Source: Arsenicibacter rosenii (GTDB taxonomy: Bacteria; Bacteroidota; Bacteroidia; Cytophagales; Spirosomataceae). Taken from it: DNA of 64,000 nt. This document shows, piece by piece, positions 32,022 to 41,530 of this stretch (within the stretch, counting starts at the first letter, position 1; every line of letters starts with the position of its first letter). The notes under the pieces were generated by a model. That model searched no databases, had not been told where the DNA came from, and saw nothing but the letters and a program-made list of their open reading frames with translations. The stretch covers positions 1-64,000 of the forward strand of contig NZ_MORL01000012.1 in NCBI RefSeq assembly GCF_001870735.1, in the 5' to 3' direction. A program made the translations under genes and the position numbers.

Positions 32022-32516
32022 TTAATTCTTACGTTTGCACAAATCAAAGGCTTGACCTACCCAGTTGTCGCGATCGATACGACCCGGGAAAAACTCAATG
32101 ATTTCGTTAATCTTGTCAATGTCCTGTTTTGAAAAATTGGCTACCTGTTGAAAGGTGTATATGCCAATAGCGTTCAGTTTTCGTTCCAGAAACGGACCAA
32201 TGCCGTTAATCGCCTTTAAATCATCCGCTTCGAGTGATGAAGCGCGGCCAATCCGCTCAAAATTCAGCTCAGATGCCCGCGCTCGGATACGGGTAAGCAC
32301 AGCTGTCTCATCAAGGCCGATGTTTGTCGGTAAGCCTGTTCCGCGCACGCATAAATCAAGCTCCCGTTCAGTACCAGCCAGTTCACCTTCCAGCTGACGG
32401 ATGGTACTTTTTTGTGAGATATACCCAATCATGAAGCCAATTACCGCCGCTACAAACAGCATAATACTGTGTTGTATCAGGGCATCAGCCAGATTGTGTG
32501 GATTAAGAGTGAACAT
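32022..32516 (-). CDS. Membrane-anchored helix-hairpin-helix protein, paralogue 2
   Basis: A 164-residue paralogue of the next gene: membrane helix (HSIMLFVAAVIGFMIGYIS), coiled coil (IRQLEGELAGTERELDLC), short linker, then the same C-terminal helix-hairpin-helix domain (ADDLKAINGIGPFLERKLNA ... FFPGRIDRDNWVGQAFDLC). The segment ASELNFERIGRAS before the domain is nearly the same as ASELNFDRIGHAN in the other copy, so the duplication is fairly recent, with the linker lengths since diverged. Lies 23 bp downstream of the OmpA-like gene and 24 bp upstream of paralogue 1. Confidence 0.75.
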   Translation of the reverse strand: MFTLNPHNLADALIQHSIMLFVAAVIGFMIGYISQKSTIRQLEGELAGTERELDLCVRGTGLPTNIGLDETAVLTRIRARASELNFERIGRASSLEADDLKAINGIGPFLERKLNAIGIYTFQQVANFSKQDIDKINEIIEFFPGRIDRDNWVGQAFDLCKRKN

Positions 32517-32539
32517 ATACGTATTTGCTTGAAATAGTT

Positions 32540-33550
32540 TTATTTAATGACTACTACTGTTACCCGCCGGTTGGCTTTACGGCCAATTTCGGTTGTATTC
32601 GGCATTTTAGGATTTGCTTCTCCTTTCGCTTCAACCAAAACCTGATTCCCTGGTACGCCGACTTTATTCAGGCGCATTTTCACAAACTCAGCCCGTTTTT
32701 TTGATAAGTTTAAGTTGATATCATCGGGCCCCTGATCGTCGGTAAAACCGGTTAGCCGCAATTGTTTACCGGGGTTTTCCTTCAGATACCGGATTGCGGC
32801 CTTAAAGAACTTTTTGGTTTCATCAGTTTTGATGTACTCTGACTGGCCTTTGGGGAAGTACAAGTCAATCGGCTCAAAAATAGAAGCGTATCTCTGTGAT
32901 TTGGCCAGATCTTCTTCTGTCATTGCCGTCACGGTTTCCGGCGCAGTGGTGCTGGCCGAAAGAGCTGCTGCTGCCTCCATACTTGTACTGGCCGCTGCTG
33001 CCACTGTTGATGCGGCCAGGGCAGCCGAATCCACTTTAGGGACTACAGCCGTAAAATCAAACTGAATGCCACCCACCACCGAATCGCCGGCTGTGCTCAT
33101 GGCCAGATCTTCCTTTTCTTTACCGACAATGGTAATCGAGCTTAGCGGAACCCCCTTTTGCATCAGATATTCCTTGATATTTTCAGCCCGTGCAATTCCA
33201 AGGTTTGTTGCCGAAGTGTTATTGATTTCCCCCGGTTTATAAAAGCCGGTGATCGTCAGGTGACGTTCAGGGTTATTGAGCAGATAAAGCGCCAGCGAAT
33301 CCATACTGATATCAATATTCCGGCGGTTTGCGATAGGGTCTGATTTGGCAAAGCCAAAATCTTCCGTTAAGGCAAGGCGTAAACGGCCGCCATCGGCTAT
33401 AACCAGTCCGGCCGACAAGTTTACGGAAGCTACCTGAACAGGACCGGCTTCTTCTATACAAAGCTGTTTAATATGACAGACATGCCACCAGGTTGAACCG
33501 GCAATCCAGATAATCAGCAGGATTATCCAGGGCGTTTTGTTTGTAAACAT
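32540..33550 (-). CDS. OmpA-family protein with two OmpA-like domains
   Basis: A 336-residue protein anchored by an N-terminal hydrophobic helix (WIILLIIWIAGSTWW). The C-terminal OmpA domain is clear (LYFPKGQSEYIKTDETKKFF ... LRLTGFTDDQGPDDINLNLSKKRAEFVK ... GRKANRRVTVVV). An N-terminal region (residues about 60-150: SLALYLLNNPERHLTITGFY, NLGIARAENIKEYLMQKGVP) repeats the same pattern, so the protein carries two peptidoglycan-binding-like domains joined by an Ala/Ser-rich linker. First gene of a three-gene operon with two helix-hairpin-helix proteins; promoter at 33633-33662. Confidence 0.82.
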   Translation of the reverse strand: MFTNKTPWIILLIIWIAGSTWWHVCHIKQLCIEEAGPVQVASVNLSAGLVIADGGRLRLALTEDFGFAKSDPIANRRNIDISMDSLALYLLNNPERHLTITGFYKPGEINNTSATNLGIARAENIKEYLMQKGVPLSSITIVGKEKEDLAMSTAGDSVVGGIQFDFTAVVPKVDSAALAASTVAAAASTSMEAAAALSASTTAPETVTAMTEEDLAKSQRYASIFEPIDLYFPKGQSEYIKTDETKKFFKAAIRYLKENPGKQLRLTGFTDDQGPDDINLNLSKKRAEFVKMRLNKVGVPGNQVLVEAKGEANPKMPNTTEIGRKANRRVTVVVIK

Positions 33551-33632
33551 AATGTTTTCAGGGGTTTAGGGCCTGAATGCTACTATAAGGCTATGAGTTC
33601 TGTAGAGTATAGTTGTCTTGCAAAAGTCATTC

Positions 33633-33662
33633 CAAATTTACAGGTACAAACTATAAATTCAA
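33633..33662 (-). promoter_or_regulatory. Promoter of the OmpA/helix-hairpin-helix operon
   Basis: On the minus strand TTG (33660-33662), 19 nt, TAAATTTG (33633-33640): both elements and the spacing fit the Bacteroidota housekeeping promoter. Leader about 80 nt. Confidence 0.65.
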
Positions 33663-33714
33663 GGAAATCAGTTTTTTACTTACGTACAGGGAACAATTAG
33701 AGATGGGTAGGCAC

Positions 33715-33750
33715 AAAAAAAGGAGTGACGCTTACGCCACTCCTTTTTTT
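33715..33750 (-). terminator. Terminator of rho
   Basis: AAAAAAAGGAGTG ... CACTCCTTTTTTT, a 13-bp perfect stem with T-runs on both strands, 27 bp after the rho stop. Confidence 0.92.
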
Positions 33751-33776
33751 ATGTACGGATAATGTGATCCGCTATT

Positions 33777-35870
33777 TTAACGATTCATAGAAATCAGGAA
33801 CTCTTCGTTGTTACGGGTGCCTTTCAGACGGTCGAGAAGGAAGTCCATTGTCTCGAGTGGATTCATATCGGCCATGTGTTTGCGCAGAATCCAGATACGC
33901 TGTAACGTCTCGCGGTCGATCAACAAATCTTCGCGACGGGTACCCGATGTCAACACATCCACAGACGGGAATACCCGTTTGTTGGCCAGGCGACGGTCAA
34001 GCTGGAGTTCCATGTTGCCGGTACCTTTGAATTCTTCAAAGATAACCTCATCCATTTTAGAGCCGGTATCAATCAGAGCCGTGGCAATGATGGTCAGTGA
34101 CCCCCCGTTTTCTACGTTACGGGCGGCTCCGAAGAAGCGTTTAGGTTTGTGCAGCGCATTCGCATCCACACCACCCGACAGGATTTTACCGGACGACGGA
34201 ACGACGGTATTGTAAGCACGGGCCAGACGCGTGATCGAGTCAAGCAGGATTACGACATCGTGACCGCACTCAACCATACGTTTTGCTTTTTCGAGTACCA
34301 TGCTGGCTACCTTCACATGACGGTCGGCCTGTTCGTCGAACGTCGACGAAATAACCTCGGCGTTCACGCTCCGGGCCATGTCGGTAACCTCTTCCGGGCG
34401 TTCATCGATCAGCAGGATGATCAGATAAATTTCCGGATGATTTTTGGTAATGGCGTTAGCGATCTCTTTCAGTAACACAGTTTTACCGGTTTTAGGCTGT
34501 GCCACAATCATACCCCGCTGGCCTTTACCGATCGGCGCAAAAAGATCCAGAATACGCGTTGACAGAATATCCGGACGGGTGCTGAGTTTAATCTGCTCTT
34601 CCGGGAAGAGCGGAGTCAGGTATTCGAACGGAATCCGGTCTCGGATTTCGTCGGTTGTTTTGCCGTTTACCGTTGATACACGAAGCAGGGCAAAGTATTT
34701 TTCGCCTTCTTTAGGCGGGCGGATCTGACCACGAACGGTATCACCGGTTTTCAGACCAAACAGTTTAATCTGCGACGGAGAGACGTAAATGTCATCCGGG
34801 CTCGCCAGATAGTTATAATCTGCAGAGCGGAGGAAACCATAGCCGCCATCAGACATAATTTCGAGAACGCCTTCGTTTTCGATAATGCCGTCGAACTCGC
34901 GGATATGCTGATTATACTGACGGCGAACGCGGTTCTGATATTCAATCGACTCACGCGAAGGCGCCGGAATGGCTGGCTGGTTTGGTTGCGGCTGCTGACG
35001 TTCGGCTTCTACCGGTGCATCTGTAAACGATACCGGAGCTTCTGCCTGAAGGTTGTCAGGTGCCTGTACAAATTCGGCTACAGGTTGTGCCGGTACGTCA
35101 ACCGGTACGGCTGTTACGAAGTCCTCCTCCTGATCATTTGTCAGATTCAAGGCTGATTCGTCCGTAACCGGCGACCGGCGGTCGCGAAAGTTTTCACGGC
35201 GCGGACGTTCCTGACGTTCAGGGCCTTCCGGTTTGTTTTGCTGGCGATTTCTTTCATACGCAACGCGTTGCTCGTAGGCCTGCGGATTTTCAGCCCGTAA
35301 GCGGTTTTCCCGAAGCTGACGGGCTTCGTTACGGGTCAGCTCACGGCGCGGGCGTTCATCCTGGTTGCGTTCAGACTGGCGGCGTTCCTGCGTTTCCGGT
35401 GCTACCGGGGCAGGCGTTTCTTTCTTTTCAGCCACAGGAGCGGCTGGTTCCGATGGCGGCGTTCCTGATACAACTTCTTCGGTAGGCTTACCGGCTTCCG
35501 GCGCAGTCCCTTCTGTACTGCGGTTAGTTGGCTCACGGCGAGTGCGTTGGCGGGGACGCTGTTCAACCACAGGAGCGGCAGACGGAGCGGGTGCAGCGGG
35601 TGTTTCAGACGCTGATGCAGCGGAGGCAACAGGTGTTGCGGCAGATGATTCTGAAGCGTTTGTACGAGTCCGGCGCGTACGGCGGGGGCCTGCTTCTGCA
35701 TCGGCCGGCTGCGTCGGTTCATCAGGTACCGGCATACGTGCCTGTTGGTCTAATATCTTATAAATCAGTTCTTTCTTTTGAAATTTACTGGCGTCGCTAA
35801 TTCCAAACTCATTGGCAATTGTGCGTAGCTCGGAAAGGAGCTTAAGATTTAATTCTTCAATGTTATACAT
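33777..35870 (-). CDS. rho: Transcription termination factor Rho
   Basis: A 697-residue Rho, much longer than the ~420 residues of the E. coli protein. Residues 1-45 form the Rho N-terminal helical domain ([16 protein letters not shown] ... [13 protein letters not shown]), then about 270 residues of Arg/Glu/Pro/Ala-rich low-complexity sequence, then the cold-shock-like RNA-binding domain ([16 protein letters not shown] ... [10 protein letters not shown]) and the ATPase (P-loop [35 protein letters not shown]). Long disordered insertions are usual in Bacteroidota Rho and may affect phase separation or RNA binding. It is preceded by a ~310-nt leader. Confidence 0.95.
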   Translation of the reverse strand: MYNIEELNLKLLSELRTIANEFGISDASKFQKKELIYKILDQQARMPVPDEPTQPADAEAGPRRTRRTRTNASESSAATPVASAASASETPAAPAPSAAPVVEQRPRQRTRREPTNRSTEGTAPEAGKPTEEVVSGTPPSEPAAPVAEKKETPAPVAPETQERRQSERNQDERPRRELTRNEARQLRENRLRAENPQAYEQRVAYERNRQQNKPEGPERQERPRRENFRDRRSPVTDESALNLTNDQEEDFVTAVPVDVPAQPVAEFVQAPDNLQAEAPVSFTDAPVEAERQQPQPNQPAIPAPSRESIEYQNRVRRQYNQHIREFDGIIENEGVLEIMSDGGYGFLRSADYNYLASPDDIYVSPSQIKLFGLKTGDTVRGQIRPPKEGEKYFALLRVSTVNGKTTDEIRDRIPFEYLTPLFPEEQIKLSTRPDILSTRILDLFAPIGKGQRGMIVAQPKTGKTVLLKEIANAITKNHPEIYLIILLIDERPEEVTDMARSVNAEVISSTFDEQADRHVKVASMVLEKAKRMVECGHDVVILLDSITRLARAYNTVVPSSGKILSGGVDANALHKPKRFFGAARNVENGGSLTIIATALIDTGSKMDEVIFEEFKGTGNMELQLDRRLANKRVFPSVDVLTSGTRREDLLIDRETLQRIWILRKHMADMNPLETMDFLLDRLKGTRNNEEFLISMNR

Positions 35871-36186
35871 ATAAGGCAGGTCAACAGATAACCTTTGTGT
35901 TGAGAAACAATGTTTTATGGAAAACAGAGGGTCTTTCTGACGATACAGAAGACAGTTTGGTAGTTAAGTTGTCACAAGTGAAATGGCATTAGAAACAAGA
36001 AGTAGCTGAATTCTTTCCAGAAGACAGAGTCCGGGGGGACCGAAACAGGTATCTTTCTGGGGGATGAGTTTGCTAGATGACCGAGATTTCTAAGCGCCGG
36101 CTGAAGTCATTAAACTACCGGCATTGCCACGGTGTTCAACAAAATTGGATAATTTGATTTGGCTGGCTTTTGCCGATATGCTCAGA
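35871..36186 (-). other. Long untranslated leader of rho
   Basis: If the promoter at 36187-36217 is used, rho has a leader of about 310 nt. It contains no gene. In E. coli the rho leader mediates autoregulation by attenuation; a similar role here is inference. Confidence 0.45.
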
Positions 36187-36217
36187 CAAAAGTAAATCAA
36201 TCACCTGGTATTGTCAA
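36187..36217 (-). promoter_or_regulatory. rho: Candidate promoter of rho
   Basis: Minus strand: TTG (36215-36217), 20 nt, TACTTTTG (36187-36194), both matching the Bacteroidota consensus. It is the only such pair I found between the MscS and rho genes. Confidence 0.55.
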
Positions 36218-36302
36218 GATAACGCGTAAAACAACAAAAAGTTTCTGAAATATTACGGAAAATTAATTGGCATTCATGCCGGGTTAATATATGCTGACCA
36301 AA

Positions 36303-37430
36303 TTAAATCAGTTTTTCAAAATGAGCGGTATCAGTTGTGTGCACAATTCGGGAGGGTAAAGCAAATTGTACCTGATGCCGTTGGACGATGTCGATGATAC
36401 TGAAGTTAATTTCTTCTTTAACGATACGGAAATCAGAAATAGTGGGTGAATCGACAAAAAAAATTACGAGCACTTCGAACCCGGAGTCACCGAAAGAGTC
36501 CAGCCGGACGTAACTTGTTTTTTTATTGGTTTTCGGGTGCTGCCCGATGAGATTCCTTAAATCAGTCATTACGGCCTTCAGCCGGTCTGGAGGCGTATCG
36601 TAAGGGAAACGCAGAAAAAAGCGGGCCCGCCGGGTTTGCCGTTCCGTTAAGTTATCCAGCGACTGGCTGACCATGAGCCGGTTCGGGACGGTTAGCAGAC
36701 TGCCGTCATCGGTTCGGATACGGGTACTGCGGAAGCCAATCTGCTCTACATCGCCGGACATGCCGCCTACACTTACTGAGTCGCCAACCAGAAAAGGCCG
36801 GTCAAGTACGATTGCAAAGGACGCAAACAGGTTTTCGAGGGTTTCCCGCGCGGCCAGTGCCAGTGCCAGACCTCCAATCCCCAGACTTGTCACCAGCGCC
36901 AGTACGTTCACATCATACACCCAGCTGAGTGTTGCAAAAAGGCCGAGAAAACAAACAAACAGAATGAGCAGATCACGCACAAACGGCACAAGCTGATCGT
37001 CGACCTTTGTCTCCGTGAGGGCGGCGCGTTTTTGAAACAGCAACCCCACAACTTTAACGGCGCGTATGCAAAGCCAGGTGACCATTCCCATAAAAAGGGT
37101 ATGATAGAGCCGCTCTACAACCATTCTGAGGCCGAATTTTTCAGGCGGAATCAGGTTCCACTGTTCCGGAATCGTTAACTGATGGCACGCCACATAAATA
37201 ATTGACATCAGGATGATTGCATCCATCGGGGGCTTCATCAGCCGGACAAAATCGTTGAGTGGTACACCGGCAATATCACGTTTAAGAATCTGGTATGCCA
37301 GATGGCTCATATGCCTCGCCATAACACGGTGTAGTAAAAGCCCCGTCAGCAAAAAGCCGGTGAACCAATACAGATTGTGGAGTGAATTGCCGGTGAAATA
37401 CTGTTCTAGGAAATTCTGGAGGGTATTCAT
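36303..37430 (-). CDS. MscS-family mechanosensitive channel
   Basis: A 375-residue inner-membrane protein with four or five predicted membrane helices followed by the MscS core: pore helix VLALVTSLGIGGLALALAAR, ETLENLFASFAIVLDRPF, and the beta domain VGDSVSVGGMSGDVEQIGFR-STRIRTDDGSLLTVPN. The C-terminal alpha-beta domain is complete. The family opens under membrane tension to release solutes at osmotic downshock. The gene stands alone; the 275 bp upstream hold no recognised element. Confidence 0.92.
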   Translation of the reverse strand: MNTLQNFLEQYFTGNSLHNLYWFTGFLLTGLLLHRVMARHMSHLAYQILKRDIAGVPLNDFVRLMKPPMDAIILMSIIYVACHQLTIPEQWNLIPPEKFGLRMVVERLYHTLFMGMVTWLCIRAVKVVGLLFQKRAALTETKVDDQLVPFVRDLLILFVCFLGLFATLSWVYDVNVLALVTSLGIGGLALALAARETLENLFASFAIVLDRPFLVGDSVSVGGMSGDVEQIGFRSTRIRTDDGSLLTVPNRLMVSQSLDNLTERQTRRARFFLRFPYDTPPDRLKAVMTDLRNLIGQHPKTNKKTSYVRLDSFGDSGFEVLVIFFVDSPTISDFRIVKEEINFSIIDIVQRHQVQFALPSRIVHTTDTAHFEKLI

Positions 37431-37705
37431 GAATAAGAAGAACTAAGCAGCACAAGAAGGCATTATACCTGAATCGGACGGTGACAGTACCCATCAGACA
37501 ATCCGCCAATCAGGTATTGTGAAAACGCAGGAGTGCCTGGCATTTTGTCAACTAAATTCCGAAATAATGTTAAAAATAATTAAATCGGGCCGTATTTCCG
37601 GCGAATATAGGGTTATTTGACGTTGCAAACATGTGCGATGCAACGAATACCGCCAGAAAGGAGTAGAAACCTATACCGCCTGATGCCATAACTGCTTTTA
37701 AAAAC

Positions 37706-38461
37706 ATGAATTTAATCGTTGACTGGGGCAATACCCGGATCAAGGCAGCCTGGTTTGAGGGAGAAACATTAGTGGCTGTGGAGCGTTTTGAGTCCATCGA
37801 CGCACTGCGGGAAACTATTGATGAAAAACGCCCTGACCGGATGATCGTTTCTTCAACCAGCAGGGCCGGTCAGACGCTGGAAGAGGATATACCGGCTCTG
37901 GCAGCTATGGATTGGGTCGTACTGGATGCAGCGTTGCCGGTGCCGGTCATCAAGAACTATGAAACGCCCCGGACGCTGGGTGCAGACAGAATTGCCGCTG
38001 CTGTGGGGGCGATGACCGTCTTTCCGGGGCAGGATTGTCTGGTACTGGATTTAGGCACCTGTATAACCGCAGATATTGTTGACCGGTCGGGGACCTTTCA
38101 GGGAGGAATCATTTCACCGGGGCTGAATATGCGTTTGCTGGCTATGCATCAGCAGACAGCCCGTTTGCCGCTGATTCCGGCGGATGAGCTTACCGGAAGC
38201 GGCTGGCCGCCTTTAACGGGTAAAAATACCCGCCAGGCAATGGGTAGCGGGGCGCTGAACGGAATGCTGTTTGAACTGGACGGTATTATTGCTGAACACC
38301 GGAAGAAATACCCGGATTTAACCGTAGTTCTGTGTGGTGGGGATGCGTCCCTTTTTGAAAGTCATCTGAAACCCCCGATATTTGCAGTGCCGGAGTTGGT
38401 ACTGCGGGGATTGAACCGTATTTTAGAATATAATGTCAAGAAATTACCAGCGATTCAGTAA
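37706..38461 (+). CDS. coaX: Type III pantothenate kinase
   Basis: A 251-residue ASKHA-fold kinase that phosphorylates pantothenate, the first step of CoA synthesis. Motifs in order: phosphate-1 DWGNTRIKAAWF (residues 6-17), PRTLGADRIAAAVGA (substrate and catalytic region, Asp in GADR), DLGTCITADIVD, GGIISPGLNMR, and a C-terminal VVLCGGDASLF. It overlaps the next gene by 29 bp. The coaBC gene for later steps of the same pathway lies at 44679-45872. Type III kinase is normally insensitive to CoA feedback. Confidence 0.95.
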   Translation: MNLIVDWGNTRIKAAWFEGETLVAVERFESIDALRETIDEKRPDRMIVSSTSRAGQTLEEDIPALAAMDWVVLDAALPVPVIKNYETPRTLGADRIAAAVGAMTVFPGQDCLVLDLGTCITADIVDRSGTFQGGIISPGLNMRLLAMHQQTARLPLIPADELTGSGWPPLTGKNTRQAMGSGALNGMLFELDGIIAEHRKKYPDLTVVLCGGDASLFESHLKPPIFAVPELVLRGLNRILEYNVKKLPAIQ

Positions 38462-39758
38462 AGTTTTAGGGTTTGGGGGCTTATTGTTGTCCTGCATGTC
38501 ACCAGCTGCGCGTGCGCAGGGATTAGGGAATTCACCTTATTCAGCGTTAGGAGTTGGCGAAGAATACAGCCAGGCTAATATTGCAAACCTCGGTATGGGA
38601 AGCGTCGGGATCAGTAATGCAAATACCGTCCATTTGAACCTGCAAAACCCCGCCTTACTGGCCCGCCGGGCCCGGTTTACGGTTTTTGAAGTTGGCATCA
38701 TCGGGCAGTATAAGCCCCAGATCAGCCAGAATCAGGGAGGCTCAACCGTCTCTCAGCGCGACTTTGGTGCAAACATTAATTACATAGCCCTTGCGTTTCC
38801 GGCTTCTTCACGGTGGACTACGTCGCTAAATCTGCGGCCATACTCCTATGTCGATTATCAGACAAAGGTGTTCGATAAAGTGCCGAACACTATTTATGAA
38901 GTTCAGAAAAATTACTCAGGTAAAGGCGCCTTGAATAAGGCATCGTTTGCAAATGGCTTCCGGTTCTTCAAAAATCTGTATGTAGGTGTTGAAGCCTCTT
39001 ACCTGTTTGGAAACATTACCAATAACTCAGACTCCCGTCTGCTGATCAACGACGTGGTGTCGTCCGTACAACCGCAGGATATTACAGTATCTCGGATTAA
39101 CCGCACGAATTACAGCGATATCGTCTGGAAACTGGGTGCGGCATGGCGGCCAAAACTAGGCGAAAAGTGGACACTCAACCTGGGGGCGGCCTATGACCCT
39201 AAAACCAGTGTAAAGGCAGTACAGACTGATGTAAACCAGCTGGTTACGCTGTCGGGAACCAGTCTGTCAGATCCGGATACGTTGCGGGCTAACCTAACGG
39301 GCCATATAACGCTGCCAGAGCAGATGCAGTTTGGGATCAGCCTGGAGCGTAATAACAAGCTAACGGTTGGCGTGGATGTCGGATTTCAGAAATGGAGCCA
39401 GTACCGGACAGCCGATAACGCCAATCCGAAGTTGATGGATGGGATGCGGCTTGCTGCCGGGTTAGAGTATATTCCTAAAATTACATCAACAAAATACTGG
39501 GATCTTGTTACGTATCGTGCTGGTTTTCAGTATATAAAATCACCTTATCAGGTTTCAGGAAAGCAGTTGAATGACATCAACGGTAGTGTCGGTATTTCGT
39601 TACCGATCGGTTCCTATTTTGTCAATAACCTGAATCTGGCATTTGTTGGCGGCCAGCGTGGCACATTGATTGGTACCCAAATCCGCGAACGCTATGTCAA
39701 AATTGCTTTAGGCTTTACACTGAATGATAAGTGGTTCTACCGCTATGCACTTGATTAA
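38433..39758 (+). CDS. Outer-membrane beta-barrel protein (hypothetical)
   Basis: A 441-residue exported protein. The signal peptide (GFGGLLLSCMSPAARAQ) is followed by GLGNSPYSALGVGEEYSQAN, an N-terminal pattern I associate with a conserved Bacteroidota outer-membrane protein usually encoded next to coaX and lptC. The rest is strand-rich, with alternating hydrophobic residues and a final aromatic strand (YVKIALGFTLNDKWFYRYALD), as in FadL-like or OmpP1-type barrels. It starts inside the coaX coding region (29-bp overlap), so translation is probably coupled. Function unproven; possibly envelope biogenesis or hydrophobic-compound uptake. Confidence 0.75.
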   Translation: MSRNYQRFSKVLGFGGLLLSCMSPAARAQGLGNSPYSALGVGEEYSQANIANLGMGSVGISNANTVHLNLQNPALLARRARFTVFEVGIIGQYKPQISQNQGGSTVSQRDFGANINYIALAFPASSRWTTSLNLRPYSYVDYQTKVFDKVPNTIYEVQKNYSGKGALNKASFANGFRFFKNLYVGVEASYLFGNITNNSDSRLLINDVVSSVQPQDITVSRINRTNYSDIVWKLGAAWRPKLGEKWTLNLGAAYDPKTSVKAVQTDVNQLVTLSGTSLSDPDTLRANLTGHITLPEQMQFGISLERNNKLTVGVDVGFQKWSQYRTADNANPKLMDGMRLAAGLEYIPKITSTKYWDLVTYRAGFQYIKSPYQVSGKQLNDINGSVGISLPIGSYFVNNLNLAFVGGQRGTLIGTQIRERYVKIALGFTLNDKWFYRYALD

Positions 39759-39812
39759 CAGCGAACAAGTTCCGGCTGATCCTTGTTGTTAATGATGTGT
39801 TCAGACTCGCTT

Positions 39813-40370
39813 ATGTACCTGTCAACTTTGTTTCGTTCCGCCGTTCTTTTAACCGCGATTGCCGTTTGCGGTGCGTGTGAAGAAAATAAGGCGAGCAAAA
39901 AATATGAAGCCTACAAAGGCCCGATTGAAGAAATCAATAACGTTCAGATGCTTTACAGCGAAGGCGCGCTGATGAAAGTCCGGATGACGACGCCGCGCCA
40001 GCTCCGCTATCTGAACGAAGACCGGAAATATCCGCAGGAGGTTCATATTGACTTTTACGGACCAACCGGTACGGATGTTGTGACTACGCTTCGCTCGGAT
40101 TCCGGACGCTATGACAAGGCTAAAGACCTGTATACCGTTCTGGGAAATGTTGTCGTCGTGAACAAGGAAAAGCAGGAAACGCTCGAAACCGATGTGCTTA
40201 ACTGGAATCCGAACACGAAAAAGGTATTTACTGACCGGCCTGTTACGATTACCAGCAAACTAACCGGTGAGCGGCTGAAAGGCATTGGCCTTGATGCAAA
40301 TCAGGATTTTTCAAGATATGCCATCCGGAAACCAACGGGTGTTTTCAACGTTGAAGGCACGCCCTTCTGA
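39813..40370 (+). CDS. lptC: LptC-like LPS export protein
   Basis: A 185-residue lipoprotein-type protein with signal ending AIAVCGAC, followed by the LptC/OstA-type beta-jellyroll: YKGPIEEINNVQMLYSEGAL, KYPQEVHIDFYGPTGTDVVT, SDSGRYDKAKDLYTVLGNVVVVN, ETDVLNWNPNTKKVFTDRPVTI. LptC takes lipopolysaccharide from LptBFG and hands it to LptA in the periplasm. ATG 39813 gives the cleanest signal; in-frame ATGs at 39792 and 39795 are possible. An OstA/LptA-like gene lies at 48125-49951. Confidence 0.85.
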   Translation: MYLSTLFRSAVLLTAIAVCGACEENKASKKYEAYKGPIEEINNVQMLYSEGALMKVRMTTPRQLRYLNEDRKYPQEVHIDFYGPTGTDVVTTLRSDSGRYDKAKDLYTVLGNVVVVNKEKQETLETDVLNWNPNTKKVFTDRPVTITSKLTGERLKGIGLDANQDFSRYAIRKPTGVFNVEGTPF

Positions 40371-40385
40371 TCCGGTTTTCCTGCT

Positions 40386-40423
40386 AAAACAAAGAGGGAG
40401 TCTGCAGACTCCCTCTTTGTTTT
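40386..40423. terminator. Bidirectional terminator between lptC and cytochrome c genes
   Basis: A perfect 19-bp inverted repeat (AAAACAAAGAGGGAGTCTG and its complement) with terminal T-runs on both strands. It overlaps the stop codon of the convergent cytochrome gene by 2 bp. Confidence 0.93.
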
Positions 40424-40847
40424 ACGGGGTTCCGGCTTTAAGCACACCCTTTACTCTGGCTACATCAATCAGCGTCGGATCATTCCCCCAGCGATCATAG
40501 ATGTAAGTCGTTAATTCGGCAATCTCCAGATCGCTGAGCTGAGGATTGGGCGGCATGACGCGGTTATATCGTTTGCCATTCACCTGAACAGGACCTTGCA
40601 TACCATACCGGATTAAATGAATTACCGAATCCTGTTTAGCAAGGTAATCTGAGCCGGCAAGAGGAGGGTATAATGCCTCCAGCCCTTTGCCGTCCGGCTG
40701 GTGACAATTGGCACACGTATTCTGATAAATCAGTATGCCTTCGGTAATGTATTTCTGCCGCTTTATTTCGTCCTGACTCTGACAGCCGGCCGTCAGAAAA
40801 GCTATGCCAGTTGCCAGCAGGAAGGCATAATATCGTGTTAATTTCAT
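40422..40847 (-). CDS. c-type cytochrome lipoprotein
   Basis: A 141-residue exported class I cytochrome c. It has a lipoprotein signal (FLLATGIAFLTAGCQSQ), the haem attachment motif NTCANCHQPDGKG near residue 45, and a candidate axial methionine in NRVMPPNPQLSDLEIAELTTYI. Located at the outer face of the membrane, it carries electrons in respiration. Its start touches the SCO stop (TAATG), so the pair is translationally coupled, which suggests work on the same copper/haem oxidase. Confidence 0.9.
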   Translation of the reverse strand: MKLTRYYAFLLATGIAFLTAGCQSQDEIKRQKYITEGILIYQNTCANCHQPDGKGLEALYPPLAGSDYLAKQDSVIHLIRYGMQGPVQVNGKRYNRVMPPNPQLSDLEIAELTTYIYDRWGNDPTLIDVARVKGVLKAGTP

Positions 40848-41530
40848 TATTTCTTTTCCGCAAGCAGTTTATCCATGTCGCTCATTAGCTGATTAACCCC
40901 TTTTTCGGTTGTGCCGTCATAAACCCCGCGGACATGTTTTTCTTTATCGACCAGAATGAAGGCTCCGCTGTGGACCACGCCGCCAGGGGCCGATTTATCT
41001 TCCGCGGCTGTGACCATATAGCTATCCTGCCCGATCTCATAGATTTTTTCCTTCGAACCCGTCACAAACAGCCATTGATTCCCTTTTACTCCCAGCCCGT
41101 CTGCAAACTCCTTCAAAACTGCAACTGAGTCATGCTCAGGGTCGATGGTATGAGATAGCAGCATGACTGCCTTATTGCCTTTAAACCGGTCATACACCCG
41201 CTTCATCTGGGTTTTCATTTTGGGGCAGATGGTAGGGCAGGTTGTGAAGAAAAAGTCGGCGACGTATATTTTATCAGAAAGCGTTTTTTCTGTCACCGTA
41301 TCACCGTTCTGACTAACGAATGAAAAGCGTGGAATGGCATGGTATACGGTATCGGTTACCTGTTTACCGTCAACAAGCTTACGGACAACTTTTTTTTCAC
41401 CCAGAACCGGTAGTTTATCCGGGCCTGACTGGCAGGCCCAGCTGCCCAGAACAATACCGGCTAACAGGCTAAGGTTTACCCAAAAACCGGCGCGCATCGG
41501 CAATACTGCTGTTAATTTTTTCTTTGACAT
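40847..41530 (-). CDS. SCO1/SenC family copper chaperone
   Basis: A 227-residue thioredoxin-fold protein that delivers copper to the CuA site of cytochrome oxidase or reduces its cysteines. It has a lipoprotein-like signal ending GSWACQSG, the copper-binding CPTICPKM (Cys-x3-Cys), and the conserved histidine in GGVVHSGAFILVD. The upstream gene overlaps its first 62 bp; an internal ATG at 41497 (MRAGFWVNLSLLAGIVLG) would make a more typical signal peptide and reduce the overlap to 29 bp. Coupled to the downstream cytochrome c. Confidence 0.92.
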   Translation of the reverse strand: MSKKKLTAVLPMRAGFWVNLSLLAGIVLGSWACQSGPDKLPVLGEKKVVRKLVDGKQVTDTVYHAIPRFSFVSQNGDTVTEKTLSDKIYVADFFFTTCPTICPKMKTQMKRVYDRFKGNKAVMLLSHTIDPEHDSVAVLKEFADGLGVKGNQWLFVTGSKEKIYEIGQDSYMVTAAEDKSAPGGVVHSGAFILVDKEKHVRGVYDGTTEKGVNQLMSDMDKLLAEKK

